From positions 565,010 to 629,009 of the forward strand of contig JH720297.1 in NCBI GenBank assembly GCA_000231825.2: a stretch of DNA of 64,000 bases, written 5' to 3'. This DNA is from Tetrahymena elliotti 4EA. Taxonomy: Eukaryota > Ciliophora > Oligohymenophorea > Hymenostomatida > Tetrahymenidae. The number at the start of each line of letters is the position of its first letter. The first letter of the stretch is position 1. A model generated the notes under the pieces. The model worked only from the letters and a program-made list of their open reading frames with translations. It was not told the origin of the DNA and ran no database searches. The position numbers and the translations under genes were made by a program. Positions 26,885-39,491 of this stretch are shown one piece after another.

Positions 26885-27814
26885 ATGGCAGACTCAATTA
26901 AAATAGTTCAATTTTAGGATAAGTACAAAGATTAAGTAGTTGACTTGGTTAGAAGAGAAACAGCTGCTAATGTAGGTGTTAAAAGACTCAAATGGATAAC
27001 CCTCTTTTTCAAAAGAAATGGTTTAATTGTTAGCACAGTCTATATAGCAACAACAGTTTATATTTTCAACTTTTTACAAAGTATATTATTCAAATAAGAC
27101 AATATCTTTGTCTCTTTTATAATACTTGCTTCAATAATCTTCTTTGTGATATTGCCTTAGCTTTCAAAGAAGCTTGCAAAATAAGCTGTGCATTATTCAG
27201 AATCAATTGCTGAAAATGATCTTGATGATATCAAAGGTACTTATTTATCATAAGATGATAAAAACTTCTGGGTTGCTATTGATGAATATGATAACGTAAG
27301 CTATTCTTTATTTATTTACTTCATAAGCATTAAAATAAATGATTTCCTTTTTGAGATAAAGCAAGGAAAGGCGAAAAATCACATTTTAATTTTAGATTAA
27401 AAATGAATGATTTATTACTGACTTAAATGTTATAAATGAGTTAAAAACATTATTATAAATTAAAAAAAGGTTTGTGGGTGTGTTTCTCTTTCTAACTAAA
27501 TGCCTATGGAAACATAATATCATTTAGGTAAATATATCAAGGAAAATGATGGAATTAAAGTTGCAGAAATTAAAAGAATGGCTGTTAATCCTAATTATAG
27601 AAGAAGAGGTATAGGAAGTAAATTATGTAATGAAGCAGTCAATTTTGCAAAATAAAAAAATTTTAGAGCTATTGTAAATACCACAGTAACTCTTAATCAA
27701 CCCTTGATTGGCTTATATAAGAAAGCAGGATTCTTTAAGATATCTTCTTTCTTCTTCTAAGTTTTATGGAAAATATTTGGCATCTAAGTTGAAGTTTATC
27801 TTAAGCTTTTATGA
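26885..27814 (+). CDS. NAT8-like membrane GNAT N-acetyltransferase
   Basis: Two exons (26885-27295, 27470-27814) joined in phase 0 encode 251 residues. Residues about 45-95 hold two hydrophobic helices separated by a short loop. The C-terminal half is a GNAT acetyltransferase domain: VCGCVSLS strand, then VAEIKRMAVNPNYRRRGIGS, which contains the acetyl-CoA pyrophosphate loop (R/Q-x-x-G-x-G/A), then the helix and IVNTTVTLNQPLIGLYKKAG motif typical of NAT8/NAT8L and CML proteins. It probably acetylates a small molecule or a lysine at the endoplasmic reticulum membrane with acetyl-CoA as donor. The family assignment rests on the membrane hairpin plus RRRGIG and N-x-P-x-I-x-L-Y-x-K-x-G-F; the substrate cannot be told. 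Confidence 0.85.
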
Positions 27815-29851
27815 AAATTTAATAGATTTAAAAAAAAACCTTAAAAATGAATAAAGCTTATTTTTAAATGTAATTTTATGATAATTATTTTATTAATTAT
27901 TTATTTTGTACTCTCAATCAAGTTTAACTTAAAAATAATTCTCAAATAAAATATTTTCTAAAAAAACAAAAATAATTAATTTTACAATACATAAAGAAAA
28001 TTATCTATCAAATTAGATATTACTTTTTTCAATCTAACGAATAAAAAATATTTTTTAAGGAAATTATTTTTACCCTTCATGAGAATCATTTTAAGCAAGT
28101 AAAAAAATAATATATGTTTTTAAATAAAGTCAAGAAACTCTCAATTTAAATTTATATCATACAATATCTTTATATTAAATTATCTCCTTAATTTATTAAT
28201 TTTTTTTTCTTCAAATAGAAAATTCATTTGAATTAAATAGTTATTATTAATGAGCATTCATTTTTTTTGTTAGAATATTTCCAAAAAAAGGGATTACAGA
28301 TTATACTTAATGTTAAATTATTAGAGTTATTGTAGTTTATTTTTTAATCAAATGAATATGCAAGTAATGTCATAATTTTTAAATAAAATTTTTAATAAAA
28401 ATGTTTTAGATAGAAGAAAATTATATATTTTTTTTTTTTTAAAGAAGCCCTCTATTAGATTTAATATCATACAATATTTTTAGATTAATTTATATCCTTA
28501 GTTTATTAATTTCTTTTTCTTTAAATAGAAAATTTATTTGAATTTAATAGTTATTTTTAATAAGCTTTCATTTTTTATTAGAATATTTCTTAAAAGAAGG
28601 TTACCATTAATTTAAAATATTAAAAAATTTACTTTAACTTTTGTTTCTTCCTTCTTCAATACTGGGTTGAAATAAAGAGTTTAGAAATTTCAATTAAAAA
28701 ATCTTTTGTTGTGTCTTGATTCTTTGGCTCTTTTTTAATTTTTTTTACTGAGGATTAAAGAGCTCTTAGTATTTTTCATAAAATTATATTTTTATAGAAT
28801 CTACAACTTTTTTAAAGAAATATGTTTATTGATTGAACATAATTATAAAAATATTCTTTTAAATTAAGTAAAAAATATTAATTTTTAATTCTAATTTAAA
28901 TAAATGAACTACTGTTCTATCTTTCATTATCTTTAATAGGTATCAATCTAAAAATAGAAAGAAAAGCAAGTAATTCTAAAATTATAATGAATGTGTTTTT
29001 TATTATCATCATATTTAAAAAGAATTATTATTGACTAATCTAAATTATCTTATGTTATAATTATAATAATAAATTCTTATGCTGTTAGATATAAAAACTA
29101 TAAATAAATTCATAATAATATTTTTTTAAAAAAATATTAATCTAAGTTTTTTTATTTTTGAAAGAGAATATATCAGATATATTGATAGATTATTTTTAAA
29201 TAAAAAAATAAATATAATAGTTTAAACATTTAAAGTAGTTTACATTTATTTTGCAGAAGAAAAAGTATATTGGAAGAATATATTATTATAAATTAAAAGA
29301 AATCGATTGGTAAGGAAAATTAATTAATTAGAGGAGAAAAATGAAAATTAAGAGCAAAAGAAATAACTATAAAATAGAAAATGAATGAATGAGAATTACA
29401 AATTAAAATTAAAGGCATAATATTTTGATTTTGCTAGAAAAATTTGAGGAAATATTTTATTGATGGTATGATCGACATAAAAGTGCTAAAAAAGATAGTA
29501 GATTTTATTGTAAGATATGAATAAATTCTAAAAATAAAGTAAATAATCTATGAAATATCAGTAGAGAAATGCTTAGAAAAGAAATTATAAGCAAAAGAAA
29601 TTTTATAAAAAATCAAATTTTCTTTTTTAAAATTAAGTATTTAATTTGCTCATTAATTGATAAAAGTTAATTAAATAATAAAGAGTGTATAGGGAGAGTT
29701 AATTTTTCTGATATATAAATCACTAATAAATATTATCTATCATTATTACATTAAAGAAAACACATATAAATCAAAATATAGATAGAAGATTTCATATATT
29801 AATTAATAAATGATTAATTAAATACAAAGAGCTTAATTCATCCTCAGTAAA
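27815..29851. other. Intergenic with a duplicated segment
   Basis: About 2 kb of AT-rich sequence, including the diverged 160-bp repeat pair at 28138-28296 and 28448-28606. A short minus-strand reading near 28650-28740 (EPKNQDTTKDFLIEISKLF) looks protein-like but is isolated. The purine-rich 29240-29850 part is likely leader or promoter of the nuclease gene. Confidence 0.4.
28138..28606. repeat. Diverged direct repeat, two copies about 310 bp apart
   Basis: Copies at about 28138-28296 and 28448-28606 share blocks such as ATCATACAATAT, TTTATTAATTT, AAATAGAAAATT and TTAGAATATTT in the same order and spacing, with scattered substitutions. No coding potential or terminal motif is visible; probably an old local duplication or two copies of a short element. 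Confidence 0.6.
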
Positions 29852-32800
29852 ATGAATTAAAAAAATACAATATAAAAAACGCCACAGTTCCTACAATTTA
29901 TAAACCAGTTCTAGAATTAATAGAAGAGTGATTACGCTTAGATATTTATAACTAAGAGTCCTAACTCTTCTTTTGCTTCTGGCTAGCAAGCAGGTTTAGA
30001 CAATACAAACAGCCTTTCAAGTTAGAATTCCGATTCTTCTTTATTTGGAAGCAATTAAAATAGAACTGCTATAAGTTCTTCTTCAAATGGTAAAAAGCCC
30101 TCCTCATTCTAAAATAGCAATGAGTAAATCTAGAGCTAGTGGATGAAAAAGGTTGATGACTTGAACAAGCAAACTGAATTAGCCAATCAATAGAATTTAC
30201 TTAAAAGAGGAAAGTAATGTGTTCAAATTGATTCACATTTAGAAAGTATACCATCTGAGTCCTGGAAAGATTATGAAGAACTACAAAAGCAATAAATCTT
30301 AAGTAAATAATTATAAATTAATAAAAATAATATTTAAAATTAATTATGTTAAATTCTATAATAATTTTAATCCATAAAAATTATAGTTGAAGAAACAAAT
30401 AGTAGTTAATAGACATAATAGAAAGAAGTAGGTGATAAATCAGAATCTAAGAATAAGCAAAAGAAAGTAAAAAAAGACAAAAACGGTGAAATTATTGTTA
30501 AAGCAAGCAAGTTACCAGAAAATACAGATCAACTAAGAGAGAGATTAGCCCTTCATGAATAGATTATGCTTTTACCTAAAAATGAGAGAAACAAAGCCTT
30601 ATTGAGTCAAAAGAAAAGAGATGAGCGTTGGGATAAGCAAGCTTTAACTCACAAGCAAGTAGCTTAATATTCAAGCAGCGCAACAGAGTAAGATAAGAAG
30701 AGAGCTGTTGAAGAAATATTAGTTTAGAATTAAATCAAAAAAACTATAAAAGAATCTAAAAAAGCTAAGTTACCAACCATTTAGAAGGAGCAAGAAGATA
30801 TTTTTGATGAAATGATACAAATGCTAAAAGAAAGTGGAGAAGCAAAAACCAAGAAAGAAAAGAGACAAATCAAGGATGATCTTATTAATGAAATTGTTAC
30901 AGAAAAAGAATAATAAAAGGTTAAGAAAAGCTAATCTAATAGTGATTAAGATAAAGGAAAAGAATCAAAAGGAGTTAAGAGACATGTCGAAAAACAAAAA
31001 GCCAAAAAGGAAAACTCTAACTAACCACAAGGAGAAAGTGATGTAGGAAATAAAGAAATACTACAAATAAAGAATAGCAAATAATCTAGCAAAAATGGGT
31101 CAGGTGATTAAAATCCTCAAGTTTAAGTTAGTGCATCTGACAAGCTAGCAGATTTCCTAGATAATTAGCTCATTAACCCTTACAAAAAGAATATCAAGCA
31201 AGAAAAGAAGCAGTAAAAGGGTAAGAAACATGAAGCTAAAGAATACTTCGAAGAAGATCTTCAAGAAGATCGTAAAAACCATAACTCAAAAAATGGATTT
31301 AAAAAAAATAATAATAACAAATAATTCTAATCTTTTGAGCCACATTGGTCTTCTCAAAAAATAAACGATGCAATAAAAGAAAAGAAAGCCTTCAAGGTAT
31401 TATTTTATTATTACAAAAATAACACAACAAAGTATTAACAAGATAAATGAATAGAAAATGTCAAAATATTTTTTATTATATTTTATTAACTTATTCAAAA
31501 GATTTAAAAGATCTTCTTGCAATAAAAGGAATTTTCTAGAAGATTTTTTAAGCAACATAAATTAATATGAAACAACAAACAAGCAAACATTAAATAACAA
31601 ACAAACAATACATTTTACCAATTCTAAATATTTTTTGGTGAATTAGAAAATGATTGAATGTTTGGTGTTAAATTTTTTAATTTTATTTAAATCTTTTATG
31701 AATAGGGTGTATATACAGCTAATGAGAAGAATCAATAACTGGGTCGCATAAAATGTGATGAAATCGAGGGTTTAGTATTTATTAATTCTCATAGATACTA
31801 AAATAGAGCACTTCATAACAGTGTTGTAGGTTTTGTTATCATTTAAGGTGATCCTTCAAGTAGATTGAAAAATATTTCAGGTAATTCTGACCTTAACTTG
31901 AAAAAGATTTAAGCAGATAACCTAAATGATAATGAAGAATTACTCAATAAAAGTTTGGAGGAAGAAGAAGTAGTTGATGACAATGATTAAGATTGGGAAA
32001 CTGAATCAGAAGATAGTGTCCCTCCTGTAGACTAAAATAAATTAGCTGCTAAGATAGTCTACATATTTGAAAACCCATACCAAAATGATAATATTGTTGG
32101 TTATTTAGAAGAAGTCTAAGAAAAAAAAGAAAGAAGAACAGGAAAAAAGAAATATTGGTTCATTCCCAAGTTCACCAAATTACCTAAAATGATTCCTGTT
32201 GAATTTACTGATGAGTTTTAACACTAAGTTGAAGAGCATGATGTTGATATTAGCAAAACTTATGTCATTGGTAGAATGAAAGGTAATTTTAATTTTAGTT
32301 GAAAATAAATAACAAAAGGGACATCGTTTATCTTTAATAGAATTATTTTATGAAATCAATGCTTAAATAATTTTTTAATGATAAAAAAGCTTGGAGTGAG
32401 GAAAGCTATTATCCACTAGCCGCTATTACAGAATGTCTTGGTGAGAGAGGTGATATTGAAGTAGAATGCGATACACTTCTTAAGGAGTTCAATATCTACA
32501 ACTAAGATTTCACTCCTGCAACTGATGAATATTTAAATAAATATAGAGAATAGCTAAATGAAAATGGTGAATACGTGATACCTGAAAGTGAAAAAAAAAT
32601 TAGATGGGATTTAACAAATGGTAAAATAATTATATAAATTCAGTGAAATTTTTTTAATGAATTTTTATTTTGTAGAAATTATTTGTACAATTGATCCTCA
32701 TGACGCAAAAGATTTAGATGATGCTTTAAGCATTAAATACTTACGTGATGATTTATATGAAATTGGTGTTCATATTGCAGATGTTAGTCACTTTGTTTAA

Positions 32801-34475
32801 CCTAACACTCCTTTAGATGATGATGCCAGGCTAAGAACTACTTCAGTTTATCTTGTTCACAGAGTAATTAATTATGATTAAATATCTTTAATTATTATTT
32901 TAAAAATTTACTAATTATTTAAAATAGGTTATTCCTATGCTTCCTCGTTTACTTTGTGAAAATCTTTGCAGTTTAAACCCTAATGTTGAAAGATTAGCCT
33001 TCACAGTCTTTTTCTAAATGAGAGAAAATGGTGAAGTCTTATGGGATGGTCCTATTAGAATAGGAAAGAGTATAATTAAATCTTGTAACAAATTCTCATA
33101 TGATACTGTTTAGATGATGATAGAAAAGAAAATTAAATCAGTAGAGTAAGATAATTAATTTATTGTAAATATTTTGTTTTAAAATGTATTCAATTAAAAC
33201 AGTTAACTTCCAGAGCATAATATTCCTAAAGAAGGTGTTGATTCAAATAAGATGTTTGAAGATATTCTTCTTTTAGCTAAATTGGGAATGAATAGAAGAG
33301 CAAACAGATTTAAAGGAGGTGTCTTATCTATTGAAAGTGTTAAGAAAAGATTCAAATTAAATGAAAAATTATGGCCTGTAGATTTTACTCTTGAAGAAAG
33401 AAAAGATGCTATGTTTGTAGTAGAAGAATTTATGTTATTGGCCAACTAAATCGTAGCTAAAGAAATGGTTAAAGGATGCAAATCTCTTGCTGTACTTCGT
33501 TAACATTGTTACCCTTCAGAAATTAAGTAAAAGCAACTTAATTTAATAGCTAAGAAATTTGGACATTAAATCGATTTCTCAAGTTTGCAAGCAATCAACT
33601 AATCAATTGAGGATATTAAGAAGGATGATAAGCTCTCATTTGAGAAAAAGTTGTTTTTGAAGAAACAAATGTTCTTAGTTTTAGAATAAGCTCTTTATTT
33701 TGTTGCTGATTAAATCCCTCCAAATGAATGGAGACACTTTGCCTTGAACTTTGATGTTTACACTCACTTCACTTCTCCTATTAGAAGATATCCTGATCTC
33801 TTAGTCCACAGAGTCATGTACAGCATCCTTTAAAACCAATAAGATGCTGTTAAATATATTGAAAAGAACTCCTTACTTTCTATTATGGAAATTTGTAATG
33901 AAAATAAAGCCAAAGCTAAGCAGGTCTCTGACAACTGCTAAAAGGTAACAAAAATAAAAAAATTTTATTTAATTTTAAAATTTATCTAACTAATAATAGA
34001 TATTCATGTGCCTCTATTTGAAAGACCATAGTGTTGAATCTAAGGGTATGGTAATCTCTTTTGGAGCCACTAGTTTAACAGTCTTCATACCAGATCACGA
34101 AGCACAAAGAGTAAAATTAATTAAAAATTGTTAGGTTATAGAATAAATAAGCATTTTTTTTAAACTATAAAAATAGACAATTTACTACTAAGACTACAAA
34201 AACATCTTAAAAACTAAAATTGAAAAAGAAAAAGAAGGAAATAAGTTAATGATTACCTACAAAACACGCAAAATGTCAAGAGAAAACACTGTATATTTCC
34301 ATGTAATAATTAATAAATTTACTTTATTCTAGTTTACTTAAATTTTTTCTATTTTTAGGAATTCTCTCCAATAATCGTTAGTCTCACAAGTACAGACACT
34401 TTCCCTATTGATTATAAAGTTAAAATATCTCTCCCTGATCCTGATGATAAAATAGTCACTCATGTTTTAGAATGA
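29852..34475 (+). CDS. DIS3L2-like RNB exoribonuclease
   Basis: Ten exons (29852-30302, 30387-31396, 31706-32282, 32390-32620, 32676-32863, 32928-33145, 33203-33944, 34000-34110, 34177-34302, 34359-34475) sum to 3771 nt, 1256 residues. The first ~480 residues are Ser/Gln-rich then highly charged, with no PIN domain. Next come cold-shock-like parts ([23 protein letters not shown]) and the RNB catalytic domain. Its start has the full metal-binding motif [15 protein letters not shown] (about 32685-32730), followed by [12 protein letters not shown] and the family signature [19 protein letters not shown], then a C-terminal S1-like region. RNB enzymes degrade RNA 3' to 5'. Lack of PIN and the order of parts favour DIS3L2 (cytoplasmic, oligouridylated RNA) over DIS3. 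The four catalytic Asp positions appear intact. Confidence 0.9.
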
Positions 34476-35068
34476 ATGAGGAAATAAAAATAGGTTAAAA
34501 TAAATGATTTTACTAAAAGGAAATGATCTAGAAACAAATAAAAATATTAAACATATTTATAAAATATTCAACAAACAAATTTATATTTAAAAATAAAATT
34601 ATATTCTATTTGAATAGCTTGTAAATAACTACATTTTTATACACTTTTTATATTATCAATCATTTTTATATTTTCATCCAAAAATAATTCTTTGAAAACA
34701 ATATTTCTAAATTTCCCTCAAATATTATTTAATTCAGTTTTGTAAATCATATTTCTATTAGATTTTGATCAAATTTCATTTTTTAAAGTTGTAATTATTT
34801 TGAATATAAAAAAATTATCAAATTCATTTTTTAGTTTTTTATGAAAAAGAAATTATTGTTAAAGATTAAAAATACTTACATGCATTTTTAAAAATTTAAA
34901 GATTTATTATTAAAATAGATATTTTTTTGATGAAGTTTTTTGAAAATTAGATATTTTATTTCTGGTGTTTACTAATATTAGAAGTTTAATAAAGAAATTA
35001 GATATTTTTACTATTTATCGAGAAATAGAATTCACTCAATTTTTGAAAAATTAAACATTTTTATTAAT
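34476..35068. other. Intergenic, AT-rich
   Basis: Short spacer between two plus-strand genes. Nothing recognisable in it beyond AT-rich sequence. Confidence 0.5.
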
Positions 35069-37336
35069 ATGGACTAAAATATTATCAGATTTGAAATCGC
35101 TAAAAACTTACTCAAAGCTACTGGAGATTATAAATCTTATTTTGCTCAAAAAACTGTAAAAATCAACTTGAAGTAACAATAAGAATCAAATAACAATAAT
35201 AACATAATAATCTATTTATTTATATTAAAAAATACAGAAGTAAAAAATTGAATTTAGAAAAGGTAGAGCAACTAAGCCTATTATTGTAAGGGTTCTCATA
35301 AGTAGAAAAGCTTAAACTTAACTTAAGGTGGTAGATTTTATTAAATTTTTTATGTTAATTTGATAAAATTTTTAATTATGATTACAGAGAAAATATATTG
35401 AAAGATGAAGGAGTTAAATTGGTTGCTGAGGGTATTTCTAAACTACAAACTATCAAAATTTTAGTTTTGAATCTTTAGTAATTATTTTTTTGTTTTCTTT
35501 CATTTGTTTTAGCATTATGAAAATGCAAAAATCTTTTATTTATTTTTATTTTATAATTTGTTTAGTGGAGTAGAATTAAATGCAGAAGGTGCTAAATATT
35601 TGGCATAGAATCTTTGTAATTTAAAAAATATAGAAACTTTAAAAATCAACTTATGGTGGAATAATGTATAAAATGATGGTATATTGAGCATTTGCAAATC
35701 AATTGGGATGTTGCCAAATCTAAAAACTTTAGAATTGGATTTAGTGTAAAACATTATATTAAAAAACTTTGTTAATAACATAAATTTAAAAAATAGTCAT
35801 AATAACATCAGTGATGAAGGTTGCAAATTGGTTGGGTATTTAGAGTCAAATACTAAGCTTTCAAATCTCTCTATATTCTTATAGTAATTTATTAGTATGG
35901 TTGTATGTATGATTTAAAATATTCTTTTAAAAGAAACAATTTAATTGGACCAAACGGTATTTGCTATCTTCAAGAAGGATTTAACAAAGTTCCTTTAGTA
36001 GAAACTCTTGTTATGTTTTTAGGGTAATTTCCATAGACGCTTCAAAAAAATTATAAATAATTGATTTAAATATAAAGTGTGAATAAGATAGGAGTCGAAG
36101 GTGCATATTTCCTTGGTTAAGTCTTTAAGAAACAAAATGTCATAAAAAATCTCACACTTGGTTTACTGTAATATTTTTTTTATCAAAATTTTGAATTTTA
36201 TTATATTTATTGTTAAAATTTATAGAAAAAATGAGTTTGGAGATGAAGGATTAGAAAAGATTGCAGAGGGTATATCTAATATATAATGCCTAAACCAACT
36301 TAGCATGATTCTTTGGTAATTATAATTCATAAAATCTATTTCTAAGCTAATTTTAAATTAGGGAAAATGATTTATCTCATATTGGTGCATCTGCTCTTTC
36401 TAATATGATTTCAACCTTGCCAAACATTACACATGTATTTTTAAACCTTAGGTAAATGATCTCTAAAATAATTAAAATAAGAAGGAAAAAATAAAAATTG
36501 TTTAATTAAAATTGCAAAGAAAATAAATGATATTTCAAAGAGAATAAAATTATTTTTTAGACAGAATATTTTGATATAAGTTGGTTAATTTATTACTTCA
36601 TTAAATAAATAGAAATAATAGACTTGGTAGCTAAGGTTTATATGAACTTGGAAAAGGATTTAAAGACCACTAGAATATCAGCTATTTAGATTTGTTTTTG
36701 ATGTATGAAAAATAGATTTAACATAGAAAATTGCGTTTTAATTAATTATTTACAAATATACTAGGGATAATCACATTAAAGATCAAGGATTAGTCAGATT
36801 TTCTAATGAATTAAGGAATTTACCAAATCTTCATACATTAAATTTAATTTTGGCATCTAATTATTTAACAGATGATTGTTGTATATAGGTTGGTGAGTCT
36901 TTAGCAACTGTTAAAAAATTAGGCAGCTTAGAAATTGATCTCGTGTAAATTTACTGTTATTTTTGATAATTTCTCATTTTAATTTTAATAAAAGGTAAAA
37001 TGAAGAGGTTTCTTAAAAAGGTGTTGCCTTACTACATTCTTATTTTGCTTAGCTTGACAGATTGTTATCTTTGAAAATAGAGTAGATATTTATTAAATTT
37101 TTATAGAGAAAATATTTAAATTAATCAATATTTTTAACAGATATGACAAGGAAGAAAAAGATTAACTTATTCAAAAGTATTAAAAATCTATTTCTAATAG
37201 TTTATTAAAGGTAAAAATATAAAAAATTATGTATAATGCCACTATCCTCTAGCTTTTAGCTACAAAAAAAAATTATAATGAGATTATCTAAAATTTACCT
37301 CATTTAATTGAAGATTTAAGAGCTCCTAAAAACTGA
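35069..37336 (+). CDS. Leucine-rich repeat protein
   Basis: Starts MDQNIIRFEIAKNLLKATGD (exon 35069-35172). Following exons at 35238-35327, 35388-35477, 35566-35745 and 35797-35883 encode LRR units of about 30 residues with the form N-x-I-x-D-E-G-x-x-x-L-x-x-x-L-x-x-L-x-x-L-x-L-x-L. Further repeat exons follow to the final one ending PHLIEDLRAPKN and TGA at 37334-37336. The five read exons are joined in phase 2 and are close to 90 or 180 nt, so one exon is one or two repeats. The right-hand exons were not all fixed base by base. The protein is a ribonuclease-inhibitor-type LRR solenoid of unknown partner, without membrane segments, and the same family as the fragment at 1-402. Confidence 0.8.
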
Positions 37337-37962
37337 ACTTAATTAATAATTAAAAAAGAAACAAAAAATTTTAAATTATGGTCTAAAAATATTTATTAAG
37401 ATTTTTGTTTTATCTCTAGTTTTCATAATTTCATTTATTTATTTATTTAGGTTTTATGTTTTTTAATCAAATAGTTATTCTTTTCAAAAAGTAAAAAGTG
37501 AAAGAATACTCAAAAAATAATTTTTTTTTTTTTCTGAAATAATGAAAGTGAATTAAAATATTTCAAATTTTCTCATATTTTTAATTTTTTAAAAATAAAA
37601 ATGATTAATAGAAAGATATTAATAGTTTTTAATTCAAAAAATTTAATAAAAAAATTCTTTGTTTTTCTCTATCTATTGATTGTTTCTTAAATTTGGTGGT
37701 AATCAATTAATTAGTTTATAAAATATTAATTAATTTGAAAAGATAGAATATTGAAAAATGAAATGGGTTGATTGCTTAAATTATTCTGACAAATATTTTT
37801 TTCAAATTTAAAAGTTGGTAAACAAATTCTAAGAAAGGATATAAAATAAATGACATAAAACCATACTTTTCGATTTATTTATAAAAATTAAATAGAAATA
37901 AATCAATTTTTAATCTTTTTAAATTTTAAATTAAATTATTAAGTTAAGGAGGGATTTTTTTA
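37337..37962. other. Intergenic, AT-rich
   Basis: About 0.6 kb of AT-rich sequence after the LRR gene. I see nothing recognisable. Confidence 0.45.
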
Positions 37963-38193
37963 ATGAGGATTAAAAAATTAATAGTAAGTGATCAATTTCA
38001 AAAGAGCAAGCTAGAAATATAAAAGAAGGAGTCAAACAAAGTATACGAACTCGACTGGTTTTAGCTCAAAGATAACAACAGAGAGCCTGTCTAAAGATGG
38101 AAAATGTAATGGAAGGTATAATATAAGGGAGAGGAAGTTTTGTAAAATTTTGTTTTGGTGGAAGAAGAATCAAATAATATATAGAAGCGCTGA
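37963..38193 (+). CDS. Possible small protein, 76 residues
   Basis: A single continuous frame from ATG to TGA, clearly less AT-rich than its flanks, reads MRIKKLIVSDQFQKSKLEIQ and then a basic, Trp-containing middle (VYELDWFQLKDNN, QRWKMQWKVQYKG) and an acidic end. Internal TAG/TAA codons are used as Gln. I do not recognise the family. The composition resembles real protein rather than AT-rich noise, but an open frame of this size is not improbable with one stop codon. It could be an independent small gene or a leftover exon. Confidence 0.4.
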
Positions 38194-38438
38194 AAATAAA
38201 TATTGAAATTGGCTATGTTAGTTTATTAAATAGAGAAGAATAGCATCTATTAATTAATTAAGAAATCCTATTATTAAGAAATAAACGATTTAAACAAACA
38301 AATAAATAAATTATTAACATTCTCGCTTATTAAAGTATTTAATAAATTAAAAGCTCCTCTTCAAGCGGCAACCATCAAAAATATTAATAAAATATATATT
38401 TTAATAAAAGTACATCATAAGATTATCAATAGGTTAAA

Positions 38439-39491
38439 ATGTCTTTAACTGTAACTTACAATGGAATGGTTAAAAAACCATTATACTAAAGAGTCCACGA
38501 GGTGCTAAATCGCTTAGGTTTATTTTATCAAGACATTTGCTTAGAGGCAAATATTGATGAAGAAAGCTTTATTTAATGGGTAAATTAAGACCTCGATTTC
38601 GATTATGCTGATTTAGAACTCTCTCTTGAAAAGTGGATAGATTCAAAGTATCAGCGTACATAGAATAATGATGAAAAATAATATTACTAAATTCGTTCTC
38701 AATATTTAAAAAGATTAGACATTAATTAATAATCAGCAAACTAATGGTTGGAGACCCCAAACATTGATAAAATACCTCAAAATGACTAACCAGTAGAGTA
38801 TCTTTTACCAATAAGCATAGATATTGAATTAGACGGCTAGACATTTAAAGAAAATATTATTTGGAATTATTATGAGCCTTATTTTACAATTGAAAATTTC
38901 GCTCATCATTTAGCAAAAGAAAATAGATTAAGTCCAAATATAGAATAAGAAGTAGTTAATGTAATCCGTAGAGCTGTATAAAACTATCGCTTCTATGACC
39001 CAAAAGAAAGAGAGTTAATTCGTACTATAGAATTGAACATATTAATAGAAAATGTATAGTTGAAAGACAGATTTGAGTGGGATATTAATGATTTTACTAA
39101 TTCTCCAGAACAATTTGCTTTCAATATGTGTAATGAATTAGGCCTTAGTGGAGAATTCGCCTAGAGAATAGCATATTAAATTAGGGAATAAATCCTTTAA
39201 TTCTAAAAATAAATTATGGAAAGACGGTTAAATTAAACTGCATCAAATTTCAAGAAATCCACTCGTTCTTTAATAGAATCCTCTTAAAATTATACAAACT
39301 TTGACCCTAAAATTCACATCTAAGGAAACACAGTTATTACAGAAGACAACTACTTACGTCCTGTCCTCTAAGATAATGATTATGACAGCTTTCAATGGGA
39401 ACCTAAAATATCTATCTTGCAACCTGATGACATAAGAAAAGTATAGAAAGAAGAGCAAAGAAAGCAACGTCTTATGCGTAGAACTCGTTGA
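38439..39491 (+). CDS. SNF5: SNF5/SMARCB1-family chromatin remodelling subunit
   Basis: Intronless, 350 residues. The central region has the two tandem repeats that define SNF5/SMARCB1. Repeat 1 runs from [20 protein letters not shown] through [16 protein letters not shown] to VIRRAVQNYRFY. Repeat 2 runs from [20 protein letters not shown] through [17 protein letters not shown] to IAYQIREQILQF. The C-terminus has PDDIRKVQKEEQ and ends in a basic RRTR cluster, also usual in this family. The first ~120 residues, [19 protein letters not shown] onward, are acidic and not recognised. SNF5 is a core subunit of SWI/SNF-type ATP-dependent nucleosome remodellers and contacts the nucleosome acidic patch through its basic tail. 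Closely related RSC subunit Sfh1 is the alternative name. Confidence 0.9.

Noticed and set aside
33203..33445. 80-residue minus-strand open frame
   Set aside because: Antisense to the RNB domain exon of the DIS3L2-like gene, which is clearly the real coding strand.
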